64,000 nucleotides of DNA from Epiperipatus broadwayi (GCA_028023455.1 JAQFVV010000012.1:15268364-15332363); one strand, 5' to 3'; positions 14,248-25,113 are shown, numbered from the stretch's first letter. The notes: generated by a model not told the origin, from the letters alone. Program-made: numbers and translations.

Positions 14248-14547
14248 TAAAACAGGAAAAACTCTCCATACAGTAGTGTCACTCAGTGCAAGCCAGAGTA
14301 ATCAATAGATGCCAGAAGGCTTGTGCATAAAATCCCTATCTAGTGCCTCCTCACTGATGAAAGCCACAAGCTAGAAACTAGTCTGGGGATATTGGATGAG
14401 TAAGCACTAGATAGGGATTTTATGCACAAGCCTTCTGGCATCTATTGATTACTCTGACTTGCACTGAGTGGCACTACTGTATGGAGAGTTTTGCCTGTTT
14501 TAATAAGAGTTATGAGCAAGTATAAGAAATGGAAATCATGTCATGTG
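14248..14547 (+). mobile_element. 300-bp hammerhead-bearing palindromic retroelement with 13-bp TSD
   Basis: An exact 13-bp direct repeat, ATAACATTACAAT, flanks it at 14235-14247 and 14548-14560. Inside, a roughly 100-bp inverted repeat (ACTCTCCATAC.., GCCAGAAGGCTTGTGCATAA..) surrounds a hammerhead-like motif, followed by a single-copy tail (GTTATGAGCAAG to CATGTCATGTG). The corresponding point in the right arm of the giant palindrome (near 21810-21825) is uninterrupted, so this is a clean insertion. Related copies lie at 4340, 26735, 51938 and 52215. It has no ORF. Confidence 0.85.
14348..14389 (+). ncRNA. hammerhead ribozyme-like motif, copy 1
   Basis: Core CTGATGA at 14354-14360 and GAAA at 14374-14377. 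Stem II pairs AGC (14362-14364) with GCT (14370-14372) around loop CACAA. Stem III is the short ACTAGT (14377-14382), followed by C at 14383 as the cleavage-site nucleotide. Stem I pairs TCCTCA (14348-14353) with TGGGGA (14384-14389), six pairs including one wobble. Order and spacing fit a type I hammerhead with a minimal stem III. An extra A on each side of stem II departs from the classical motif, so activity is not certain. Confidence 0.7.
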
Positions 14548-14601
14548 ATAACATTACAATACTAGCCAAAAAACCGAACTTTACTAAAATTCTTCCACAA
14601 T

Positions 14602-16110
14602 CATGATTTCATCTATTTATGTTTACACCCACATAATGCGGGCAATGATTTTCAAATCATAAACATCTGGATTCAGGTTAAGATTAACGCAAATCTACGC
14701 AGGCTACGCATGTACTTTTTACACTTTCATTTCCATCTTTCTTTCTACTTTCCAGAAAGGTAAGTTTTATTTTTCTAAAAAAAAAAATAAAAATTTTATG
14801 ATAATTTTTGTGACCAAGTAAACTGAACTTTTTAATGTCTTTCTCTCATTTTTTTTTGATAGTTACTGGAACAGCATTCGCTGTAAAAAATACAATGGTA
14901 AAATTTTTTACTTTTTCCCATGTATTTTGAAGACAATGTATGTTATGGGGGGGCCTAATGGTAAGTATTTATTTTTCTACATTTTTTAATTATTATTTTA
15001 TTTTTATATATTTTTTAATTATTATTTTATTATATATTTGATAAAAAATATACGAAAAAATTATTATTGAAACTAACATAAAAAAAAAAAAGATCATGAT
15101 TCTGTACATTTATATCGTGAATTATTTGCATTTTTTGCTATGATGCGGACTTGAGTTCAGTATTTGAATTAGGTGATACGAAATAAAGATAAACATATTT
15201 TGCAAACATTATGATTCAATTTAGATTTTTCTATAATACCCTACATTTTAATAATAATAAAAATACGCAAATGCTAAAAGTAAAGATTTTGACACTATAT
15301 AAACTTAGGTCGATTATACATTACTGTAATGTAAATTTCAAAGCTGCATATAAAATGCAAAGAAAGGTGGCAGTTGATGAAGCTATTACTAAATTTATAG
15401 TCATAATAGCATGAAGCAATATGAGCCCTCAAAATCTATAGATAGGATAAATAATACTACATCACATTGACTCTAAACTACTAACTTATATACCTCAAAC
15501 TTAACTCTATAATGAATTTAGTATTTCATTCACTTTTTATTTTATTTTATTATTTTGTATATAGTGACTATTTTAGTAGTACTTTTTAATAAATTACAAA
15601 CTGTATTGAAGTTCTTTATTATAATATTCAAATTATACTAATTATTGATCAATATTAACTACTTGTTATAAGGGATGTTATTAGGGATGACATATTCATT
15701 GCTAGCCCCTGTATGGAAATACATTTTGAAGGGCTACTAGGAAAAATTAAAGGTACTAATGTCTTTATTCTACAAAGTTTTCAAGTGATGGATTACCTTA
15801 GGTAAGTGTTATTATATATTAATTTTTTGGAAATTTTATGATGAATCCAACTAATTTACTAACAAAAATATAATTTTAAGTTGTATGCATGATAATTTAG
15901 AATTTATGAAATAATATGAAAATAATTATTAGAAATATTAACTTTTATTCTCTTTTTTATTACTTTGAATATCAATGACTATATTTTTTTCAGCTTAATT
16001 ACATTCTTCGATGTTTGATCTTTAAACGAATATATATTATGTCATTTTTTTATTAATAAAACTTAAAAATTATGATAAAATTTGTGGCTTAGCATAATTT
16101 TTTAAATATT
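14602..16110 (+). mobile_element. unidentified 1.5-kb insertion in the left arm
   Basis: The right arm passes directly from the mirror of TTCCACAA to the mirror of the 16111-16150 sequence, so this block is extra in the left arm. CAAT occurs at both edges (14598-14601 and 16111-16114). It contains several splice-donor-like GGTAAGT sites (about 14759, 14974, 15800). A possible exon ending in MDYLR just before the donor near 15800 resembles a stretch at 44300-44400. It may be an intron-containing transposon or captured sequence. I cannot name it. The 67-aa ORF at 15211-15414 is not supported. Confidence 0.45.
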
Positions 16111-16614
16111 CAATATGGCCACTTGCAAATGAAGAGGTTAACAAATAACTTTTTCAAGTGAAATTTAACTAATTATACCACGTATATATTTACCAAAATG
16201 GCCTTCCCATCACTCACTTCAACACCCAACTTCCTTTAACATCAAAGGGATGTCTTCATGAGATTGGGGGCAAAATATTTTATCATCAAAGTTTTATTTA
16301 TTCTTCTTTTCAATTCACTTTTTTCATAAAAGATAACCTTTACATTGTCAAATAATATTTTGTGACCTGAATTCAGTTTATGAATATACAAAGCTGAGTT
16401 ATTATATTTATTTTTAACTCTATTCTTATGTAAATTAAGTCTTAATGAAAAAGTTTAAGTTCATTAGAGTAGAGTTAAAAATAAATATAATATCTTATTT
16501 TTCTCCTTCACTTTTTTGCATATCTTCATATAATCATATTTATTATTTATAATACTTCACTCATATACACTTTAATGCAATTAATTTTCTTAAAAACTTC
16601 TTTATTTTCTTACA

Positions 16615-16642
16615 GTTTCGACTGTCCAGCAGTCTTCTTCAG
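16615..16642 (-). ncRNA. hammerhead-like motif, left end of giant palindrome
   Basis: Minus-strand mirror of the motif at 21382: CTGAAGA, then A, then a GACTG/CAGTC stem, then GAAAC. Stem III and stem I are weak, so it is only hammerhead-like. Confidence 0.4.
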
Positions 16643-17798
16643 AGCTACAAGATTTGAATAATACAAATACATAATTATCATTTCACATATATATGTATAA
16701 ATCTTATATAAATCAAAAATATATATCTCCATCATTTTACACACATATATACATATATATCAAAATATACACATATATTTTCTTCATATATATACACATA
16801 TAAATCTATATCACCCCTAGACATATATATAATCCATATCTACATCTATATATACATGCATATCCAATACCTAGACATACCTCTTTTAAACATACATCCA
16901 TATACAGATATACATACACCTATAGACATATATACAATCTTCATATATCTTTACTAATACACATCCATATGTATATTCTATCTACACACATATAAAATAC
17001 AAAACATATCCAATTCACCGTTTTTTAATTTTTTACCTTTTAAAACAATTCCATTTTTACTTATTTTTAAATCAACCTTTTAAATATTCTTCTTTTTAAT
17101 ATTATTTATAATATTTAATACTATTTTATTATTGTTATTTTTATAATTATCTAATATATAACATCTTTTACTTTACTATCTTTAATTTTACTTTTTATAA
17201 CTTTTATCTCTATTTCACTAAATAATATTTTTAACATTATTACCTCCATCTTCCTTACAGTTGTTTTAACTTTAATTAAAATGACCGTTTTTTTCAAAAT
17301 TTTCTATCTTATTTATTCATTTAAAATAGCTCCCTCTGTTATCAATATTATAAAACTTATAATTCTATTTACCTTCCAACTTTCCAATTATAATCATTAA
17401 CCATATTCCAATATTATAAATAGCTACTTTACCATTATTCCACATCTAAATATACATATCAAACATCCATATTTCCTACATATATATACATCTTCACATT
17501 ACCTCTATACATATAACTAAAATAATATATAAAACCAATATATAAACCCAATACATAAAACTATATCCAAAATAAAAGATTACAAAATTAAAAAATTAAC
17601 AATTTAAAAATTATTAACAAATCCCTACCTACACCTATACACCCACACACATATATATATATCCAAAAATATAATTCTATCCCTTAAAACACATTCGTAT
17701 ATATACCTGCATTCCCAATATATATATACCTCTATTCATATATATACCTATATTCTCATATATACCTATATTCATAACACATATACCTACATATACTA

Positions 17799-18496
17799 AT
17801 TAAGAGGATAAGGCCTAGTTTAAATAGGGATGGGGGACTAAGAATATTGTGTTGGCAGGTGTAGTATTGGATTTATAGGCTTATTAGTAATTAAAAATAA
17901 GAATATATATATGGTTTAGGAGTGCATGAACGTGTATATGGATAGCGAATATTGAATATAAAATTAAAATATGGTATGGAAAAGATATTGGTGTTAGCAT
18001 GTTTATTGTTGTGACTGATTAATAATAATGGTATTAATAATAGTAATAAAAGAAAGTAGGTTTAAAAGTTATATTATGTGGATATACATAAGAGATTTGT
18101 AGAGATTATTAATAAATATAGGTTAAAAATAGTTATAAGTTTTATAAAATTGATAACAGAGAGAGTTGATAGTAATAATAAATAATAAAAAGGGTAATGT
18201 TTATAAAATTTTGTAAATTTGTTATAGAAATTTAAAAACTAAAAGTAATAATAAAATAGTTTTAAAGGTAATAAAAAATGGTCTATTGGATAGTTTTGTT
18301 ATAGATAAGGAAGTAAAAAAAATATTATGTATTAAACAAGATAGATAATAAAATGAAAAAATAATCGTAGAAATGAAATAGATTTTAAAGATAATATAAA
18401 TTGGGGCATTAGATGTGGTTTGTATAGTTATATATGTAATTTATAAGTAAGTTGAGTATTTATGTGGGTGGGTATGTATAAATGTATAGGAGGATA
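17799..18496. other. unpaired centre of the giant palindrome
   Basis: About 698 bp between the arms. Part of it (for example ATAAGTTTTATAAAATTGAT then AACAGAGAG at 18133-18161) looks like a diverged copy of right-arm sequence near 18941-18978 in the same orientation, hinting at a third, decayed unit. No ORF of note. Confidence 0.4.
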
Positions 18497-19000
18497 GATA
18501 TACGTAGGTATATGTGTTATGAATATAGGTATATATGAGAATATAGGTATATATATGAATAGAGGTATATATATTGGGAATGCAGGTATATATACGAATG
18601 TGTTTTAAGGGATAGAATTATATTTTTGGATATATATATATGTGTGTGTGTGTGTGGGTGTATAGGTGTAGGTAGGGATTTGTTAATAATTTTTAAATTG
18701 TTAATTTTTTAGATTGTTTCTTTTTAATTTTGTAATCTTTTATTTTGGATATAGTTTTATATATTGGTTTTATATATTATTTTAGTTATATGTATAGAGG
18801 TAATGTGAAGATGTATATATATATATGTAGGAAATATGGATATTTGATATGTATATTTAGATGTGGAATAATGGTAAAGTAACTATTTATAATATTGGAA
18901 TATGGTTAATGATTATAATTGGAAAGTTGGAAGGTAAATAGAATTATAAGTTTTATAATATTGATAACAGAGGGAGCTGTTTTAAATGAATAAATAAGAT

Positions 19001-20749
19001 TAGATAGGCGTATAGGAGATAGTTTATTTGTAGTTACACAACTTATGGATATGAGTAGGAATGCAGATAAACAGTTATATATGAGTTTTATAGATATAGA
19101 GAAGACATATGATAGAGTAAATAGAAATAGATTATGGATAAGTTTAGCAAATTTGGGAATGGATGAAGCTTTAATAGATATTATTAAGAAATTATATGAA
19201 AATAATTATTATATATATCAATTAGAGAATATAGAATCAATTAAAGTTAAAAATGGTGTGGGACTAAGGCAAGGATGCCCTATGTCACCTATTTTGTTTG
19301 TGTTGTATTTGAGTGAAATGGAAAGAGCAATAGAAAGATTAGGAAGAGGGATAGAGATACCGTTAATAGGTAGTAAGGGAGTATATATTTTGTCAGGTCT
19401 TTTTTTTTGCAGATGATATATTTTTGTGTGCAGAAAAAAGAGAAGATATGGAAGTTATGTTGAGGACATGTGCAAGGGTGGGTAAAGAGATGGGGATTAA
19501 ATTTAGTGAAGAAAAATCAAATATAATGATGGTTAATACTGAGGAAAGAGAAGATGTAGAATTTTTATTGGGAGATATTAAGTTAAGTGTGGTGAATAGA
19601 TATAGTTATTTGGGAATTATTTTAAGTAATCAGAAAAATTATTTGGATGAATGGGAGAAAAAATTGATAAATGAAGCAAAGAAAAGAAAGGGATTGATAA
19701 AGAAATTAACAGTATTTTCATATAATAAATATGATGTAGCTAGAATTATATGGAAAGGAGTTGCAGTAGCAGGGTTAACATATGGTAATGATGCATTATA
19801 TGTTAGTAAAAAGATATTAGATTATTTAGAAAAAGCTCAAAGGGAAGTAGGAAGACATGCATTGGATGCAGAAGTATGGACAGCAAGGGAGGCAATTCAA
19901 GGAGAAATGGGATGGTCAAGTTTTCATATGAGAGATGCAAAAAGTAAAATGAAAATGTTTGGTAGATTGCAGTTTATGGATAATACAAGAATAGCTAAAA
20001 TAGTATTTAATTGGGTTATGAGTAAAGGGCAGGTAACAAGATGGGTGAGAAAGGTAATGCGCTATGCAAAAGATTTGGATAAAGAATTTATATCAGTATA
20101 TTTGTACAAAAGATGGGATGATTGTGTTAAGAGGATTATTGAGTGTTATAGTAATAAGGAATGGGATAAAAGAATAAATTTATTAATAAAGACTAGGGAG
20201 TTAGAGAGATGGAGAAATAGTATGGAGAGTAAAAAGAGTTTAAATATATATAGAAATAAACAGAATATTAGGTGTGAGTTAATTTATGATAATAGTAAGG
20301 AAAGTAGTTTATTGTTTAAGGCTCGAACGGGATCTTTAGCTACAAAAGAATATACATGTAAATGGAAAAATATGGGTGATTTATTTTGTAAATTATGTAA
20401 GGAAGGAATTGAAAATATTAGGCATTTGTTAATTGAATGTAAATGTTTGAAAACAGAAAAGGTACATATAATGAAGTTGTGGAAAAATAAATATGAAAAG
20501 AGTGATTATACAGAAAGTGAATTATTGGTTTTTATGCTGGGTTTGGGAAAAGATAAGGGGGATTTAGATATAAAGGTTATAGAGTTGACAAAAATTATGT
20601 TGTGGAAATGGGATAGAGCAGATTATGGGTAAATTTAGAGTGGGGAATGTAAAAGAAAGTGGCTAACAGGTTTATCTGGGCATAATTGCTGAGATATTCT
20701 TGACTTCGTTTAAGGAGAAGCCATAATACATCACATCACATCACATCAC
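19001..20749 (+). mobile_element. 5'-truncated LINE inserted in the right arm (5-bp TSD)
   Basis: The right arm is interrupted here. AAGAT occurs at both edges (18996-19000 and 20750-20754), and the left arm has one uninterrupted copy of the site (17306-17310, complement). The element begins inside the reverse transcriptase, as target-primed reverse transcription often leaves it. It ends in a short (ATCAC)n tail at about 20728-20749, a typical LINE 3' terminus. Confidence 0.9.
19003..20632 (+). pseudogene. LINE reverse transcriptase, C-terminal two thirds, one frameshift
   Basis: The first frame (to 19416) reads from RRIGDSLFVVTQLMD through MSFIDIEKTYDRVNRNRLW and GVGLRQGCPMSPILF, the RT fingers and palm. 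At a run of T (about 19398) a single-base slip moves the reading to the frame that carries FADDIFLCAEK, the catalytic box, then YSYLG (thumb) and a long C-terminus to 20632. The end holds a CKLC-x7-H-x4-C zinc knuckle (CKLCKEGIENIRHLLIEC) after a SSLLFKARTGSL stretch. This C-terminal layout is familiar from Ingi/Vingi/Jockey-group elements of arthropods; I do not assign a clade. The 402-aa second frame is otherwise open, so the copy is young. Confidence 0.9.
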
Positions 20750-21381
20750 AAGATAGAAAATTTTGAAAAAAAAACAGTCATTTTAATTAAAGTTAAAACA
20801 ACTGTAAGGAAGATGGAGGTAATAATGTTAAAAATATTATTTAGTGAAATAGAGATAAAAGTTATAAAAAGTAAAATTAAAGATAGTAAAGTAAAAGATG
20901 TTATATATTAGATAATTATAAAAATAACAATAATAAAATAGTATTAAATATTATAAATAATATTAAAAAGAAGAATATTTAAAAGATTGATTTAAAAATA
21001 AGTAAAAATGGAATTGTTTTAAAAGGTAAAAAATTAAAAAACGGTGAATTGGATATGTTTTGTATTTTATATGTGTGTAGATAGAATATACATATGGATG
21101 TGTATTAGTAAGGATATATGAAGATTGTATATATGTCTATAGGTGTATGTATATCTGTATATGGATGTATGTTTAAAAGAGGTATGTCTAGGTATTGGAT
21201 ATGCATGTATATATAGATGTAGATATGGATTATATATATGTCTAGGGGTGATATAGATTTATATGTGTGTTTTATATATGTGTGTAAAATGATGGAGATA
21301 TATATTTTTGATTTATATAAGATTTATACATATATATGTGAAATGATAATTATGTATTTGTATTATTCAAATCTTGTAGCT

Positions 21382-21409
21382 CTGAAGAAGACTGCTGGAC
21401 AGTCGAAAC
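21382..21409 (+). ncRNA. hammerhead-like motif, right end of giant palindrome
   Basis: CTGAAGA (21382-21388), an A, a five-pair stem GACTG/CAGTC (21390-21394 with 21100+300..21404, loop CTGGA), then GAAAC ending at 21409. ACTGT follows as a would-be stem III, but stem I closes only two pairs, so the fold is incomplete. The mirror copy is at 16615-16642. Confidence 0.4.
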
Positions 21410-21907
21410 TGTAAGAAAATAAAGAAGTTTTTAAGAAAATTAATTGCATTAAAGTGTATATGAGTGAAGTATTATAAATAATAAATATAATAACTCAGTT
21501 TTGTATACAGGTCATAAAATATTATTTGACAATGCAGAGGTTATCTTTTATGAAAAAAGTGAATAAAAAGATGAGTAAACGTAATTTTGATGATAAAATA
21601 TTTTGAATCTGAGGCCCTGAATCTCATGAAGACATTCCTTTGATGTTAAAGAAAGTTGGGGTTTGAAGTGAATGATAAAAATACTATTTCGTTTGGTATA
21701 TATAGGTGGAAAGTTTAGTTGAATTTCACTTGAAATGGTCTATTTGTTAACAGATGTAGCCATAGTTGTGGAAGAATTTTAATATAGTTTAATTTTTTGG
21801 CTAGTATTGTAAATGTTATATGAATTATTTTATTTATTATTATTAGTATACCATTAGGCAGTATTTAAATTATTATTTGTATTTTAAAAAGTAATAAATA
21901 ATCTTAC

Positions 21908-21986
21908 CCTCCTGTAGCAATGCCTAATCTTTCCGTGATAACACGCCTAAATTTTTCAGTCCAATCTTCAACTTCTTTCCATGGAC
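21908..21986 (-). CDS. BAP1: BAP1/Calypso exon (end of UCH fold)
   Basis: This 79-bp exon encodes GPWKEVEDWTEKFRRVITER then LGIATGG, matching human BAP1 [20 protein letters not shown] and LATAGE. Acceptor AG is at 21988-21987 and donor GTAAGAT begins at 21907. It starts with two bases that complete the Gly of DHG from the exon at 57378 and ends with two bases that complete a Gly with the exon at 9613. Sequence and phase both support the order of the exons. The outer end of the giant palindrome lies only about 70 bp downstream of its splice donor. Confidence 0.94.
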
Positions 21987-24530
21987 CTAAATATCAAATT
22001 AATATTTCTTTTAGTTTTCTATCTTTTTTTGTGTCAAGATACCTTTAACTATAATTATGAAATAAAACAATAATAAAGTTTTGAAGATTTAATTAAATAA
22101 TCAAAATAAATTATACAAATAAAAAAATAATAAATGAAAAAAATTAAAAGCAATTTGTATAATCTGGTATTATGGATGAAATTCCCCTAATTCACAGAAG
22201 AAATGTTCATATGATAAAAATATGGAGCTCCTAAAATAAAAAAGGGAAACAATTATAAATATTTAATGATAGATAAAAAGTATAATTTATTTTGATTATT
22301 TTTAATAATTTTAATGTATAAATAATTCATATATTATAATGGAATAAAAAGTTGCCCTACAGGTTTTAAACAACATGTTGTTACTGACATAAAAAAAAAA
22401 AAAGATGCTGAAATAACTCTTAATACTACAATTAAAGTTAGAGCACCATTTGTAATAGGATAAAAAATAAAGGAATAATCTTCTTTTAATGCACTACATA
22501 TTTAGGATCCATTTATAACAAATCAGATATGATAAAATCATAATAGAGTGATCCTGTTTAATTATGCCCTGCCAATTATGATGTCATTTATAATAGAATA
22601 AATATGTGTGTATGCTAACTTCTGTTATAGCCCCAATCATTTAGGAAGCATTTGTAATAGATCAAAAATATGTAGTGAAATAATAACTCTAATATAACCT
22701 GAATAAAATATAGCTCAGTTGTTGAGCACCCTATATAACAAAATAAAAATGATTCCTGAAGTTGGACATCTTTTAAAACTGAATAAAAATATAATTCAAA
22801 TAAAAATAATATTAAGTTTATAATACCCATAAATGATAGTATTATTTCATAACAGAATAAATATAATATACTAAACTAAATAAATACCAATCAATAAATA
22901 ATTATTCAGTATTTAATATAATCCTTTATCTAATCACATATCCAACTGTCAATTATACTAAAACAAAACAGTGATGATAATTTTTATTATAGCATCATGA
23001 ATTCAACTAGCATTTAGAATAAATAGAAAACAAACAAGATCATCATTTCACATACCCTAAATACAATCCTTACTTAATATGAATTAAAACAGTTAAATCA
23101 AATATCACTGCCCCAAAACAATGATATATGCTTAAGATATATTTCACTTATAATCAAATAAAACCAATAATAAATCATTAAGGAACTAAATTCTAATATT
23201 CTCAATTAATCAAATATTGATTATAATAATATAAACTTATATTAAAATTTAAAAGATGTTTATATCTAAATAAAATAATTCATGAATGATTAAGATAACA
23301 GCTTTAATATGTCTTATAAGTATAAGATGTTCATAATATCTAAATAAATATATGACCCAATAATTAATTTTAAATTCTATTTTAATAAAATGATAAATAA
23401 TATTAACTTATCCATGTTATATTTTTATATTAATTTACCATTATTAATCACACTATTTATAACAAGATAAAAGACAATAAAATGATAAATTAAGTTATGT
23501 TATCTCTGCCATGCTATATTCTTATATTGATTTTACTTATATTAATTAAGCTAGTTGTAATAAAGTGAAATACTCAATAAAGATGTAATATCAACGAACC
23601 TATTAGATAATCTTAAATCTATAATATCCAATCATACCACTATATGAAATGAACAGTAGATTTCTATTGGATATTTATTTAAGTATAATTAACTAATCAT
23701 ATCAATTTGTTTTAATTTCCTGCAACTAAATTATTAAAACTGTATATTATAATAATCAAAACATATAAAAAGAATTATTAGCATTTTTATAATTCAAGTA
23801 TGAATATTCAAATTTAATAGTTAATTGGATTGATAATCCATCTCAATTAAATTTAAATATAATTAAAGCAAATCATTCTGATTTATGTCAGAACAAAATA
23901 TACTACTGTCAGCTTTATAATTGAATAAGATTAAGATCTTAATAACTAACTGTGAACTCAATATATTAATTATCTAATCAATAATAATTTAGACAAAACA
24001 TGCAAATATTTGATTATGATTACCATATAAAGTTTATATTTAATCAGATATAATAACTATAGAATTCAACACAAAAAAATAATATAACCATACTCACCTA
24101 CTAATACTGGGATTTGATTTCTGGATTATGAAATATAGTTATTTCAAATAAATTTTACGATATAGACAGTTTATCTGTTCTCACTTAAATGTTAAGAAGC
24201 AATAAATTCATTTGCACAACTGAACAATAATCAAACAAGTTTATTTGATTCAAGTGAAATTCAAATTTATTAATAAAGAGATATCAATTACATGATTAAA
24301 AAAAATATGTATATGTAATGAGTAGATCATAAACAATCAATAATACACATATGGTCTAATTGAATATACAATAAACTATCGATTGACATTAATTTGATAT
24401 TTGCACATGTGATTGCCTATTAATTTCCAATTATTTAATAACAAAATACTAAATATATATGTCTATGAATCACAAATGTGTTGCAAGATGTTCAATACTT
24501 TTCAAAATACAAAAAGTTTAAAATATACCA
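21987..24530. repeat. start of the 35-kb BAP1 intron with a decayed satellite
   Basis: From about 22380 to 24100 a motif like CATTTATAATAGAATAAA recurs irregularly: CACCATTTGTAATAGG (22442), TCCATTTATAACA (22509), GTCATTTATAATAG (22583), GCATTTGTAATAG (22647), CACTATTTATAACA (23450). Spacing is tens of bases to about 100. This looks like an old tandem array. No gene was seen; the 71-aa ORF at 22615-22830 is a by-product. Confidence 0.4.
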
Positions 24531-24670
24531 TAAGATGTGATTTGTTGGACTATTTCTATCATTTATGAGTGAATGTTGAATATATAGAAAATTTTAAACT
24601 TTATTTAAACTTCCAAATATAAATAACTTGTTAGCAATAACACACAAATAGATAATACAGGTTAGTAATT

Positions 24671-24715
24671 ACACAACGTTTCGAGTAGTATTATTCTCCA
24701 CTCTTCTTCAGGTGT
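24671..24715 (-). ncRNA. hammerhead-like motif in left SINE tail
   Basis: Minus strand: ACAC (24715-24712), CTGAAGA (24711-24705), A, stem GAGT/ACTC, GAAA, then ACGT and T at 24675, then GTGT (24674-24671). ACAC pairs with GTGT as stem I. ACGT is self-complementary and could form stem III only between two molecules. Stem II is fully paired here. Confidence 0.5.
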
Positions 24716-24750
24716 TGCTGGCCTATATGCACAGTGACATATTCGCTTAG

Positions 24751-24816
24751 AAGTTGAACTCGCATCTTTAGATTCTTGAATATCGAATTTAAGGCAAATG
24801 CTCTACCAACTGAGCC
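24751..24816 (-). other. tRNA-like head of the left SINE (A and B boxes)
   Basis: On the minus strand GGCTCAGTTGGTAGAGC (A box, 24800-24816) is followed by GCGAGTTCAACTT (B box, 24751-24763). These are internal RNA polymerase III promoter elements. The A-to-B spacing, about 10 bp longer than in a normal tRNA, and the absence of a cloverleaf mean it is a SINE head, not a tRNA gene. Confidence 0.75.
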
Positions 24817-24826
24817 TTTGACAGAA

Positions 24827-24893
24827 TAGCTCAGTTGGTAGAGCTTTTGCCTTAAATTCGATATTCAAGAATTTAAAAATGTGAGTTCAACTT
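24827..24893 (+). other. tRNA-like head of the right SINE (A and B boxes)
   Basis: TAGCTCAGTTGGTAGAGC starts at 24827 (A box) and GAGTTCAACTT lies at 24883-24893 (B box). It mirrors the left head and would drive polymerase III transcription to the right, in the opposite direction from its partner. Confidence 0.75.
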
Positions 24894-24929
24894 CTAAGCG
24901 AATATTGTCACTGTGCATATAGGCCAGCA

Positions 24930-24974
24930 ACACCTGAAGAAGAGTGAAGAATAATACTACTTGAAACGTTGTGT
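24930..24974 (+). ncRNA. hammerhead-like motif in right SINE tail
   Basis: ACAC (24930-24933), CTGAAGA (24934-24940), A, stem GAGT with ACTT (one wobble), GAAACGT (24963-24969), T at 24970, and GTGT (24971-24974) closing stem I. The layout is the same as the left copy. Confidence 0.5.
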
Positions 24975-25113
24975 AATTACTAACCTGTATTGTCTATTTT
25001 TGTGTTATTACTAACAAGTTGTTTGCATTTGGAAGTTTAAATAAAATTTAAAATTTTCTATATATTCAACATTCACTCACAAATGATGGAAAAAAGTCCA
25101 ACAATACCTTATT

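Larger units (their letters stand above)
14222..21840. repeat. giant imperfect palindrome (about 7.6 kb) inside the BAP1 intron
   Basis: The left arm runs from about 14222 to 17798 and the right arm from 18497 to 21840, around a 698-bp centre. Mirror pairs include TTCGACTGTCCAGCAGTC (16617-16634) with GACTGCTGGACAGTCGAA (21390-21407), AACATCAAAGGGATGTCTTC (16238) with its mirror near 21640, and the ACAATACTAGCC stretch (14557) with its mirror near 21810. Insertions break the symmetry: a 300-bp repeat and a 1.5-kb block in the left arm, and a LINE in the right. No protein explains the arms. They could be two head-to-head copies of one retroelement or a foldback element. Confidence 0.85.
24531..25113. 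repeat. head-to-head palindrome of two tRNA-derived SINEs
   Basis: Two near-identical units of about 290 bp meet 5' to 5' near 24818. Each begins with a tRNA-like head and ends in a tail containing a hammerhead-like core and an AACAAGTT / AAGTTTAAATAAA stretch. The arms match over almost their entire length, for example GGTTAGTAATTACACAACGT with its mirror at 24967-24986. The left and right outer ends (TTGTTGGAC and GTCCAACAA) also mirror. Confidence 0.85.

Noticed and set aside
24827-24893. A tRNA gene (TAGCTCAGTTGG and GAGTTCAACTT boxes)
   Set aside because: No acceptor or anticodon stem pairs, the A-to-B spacing is too long, and it is half of a SINE palindrome.
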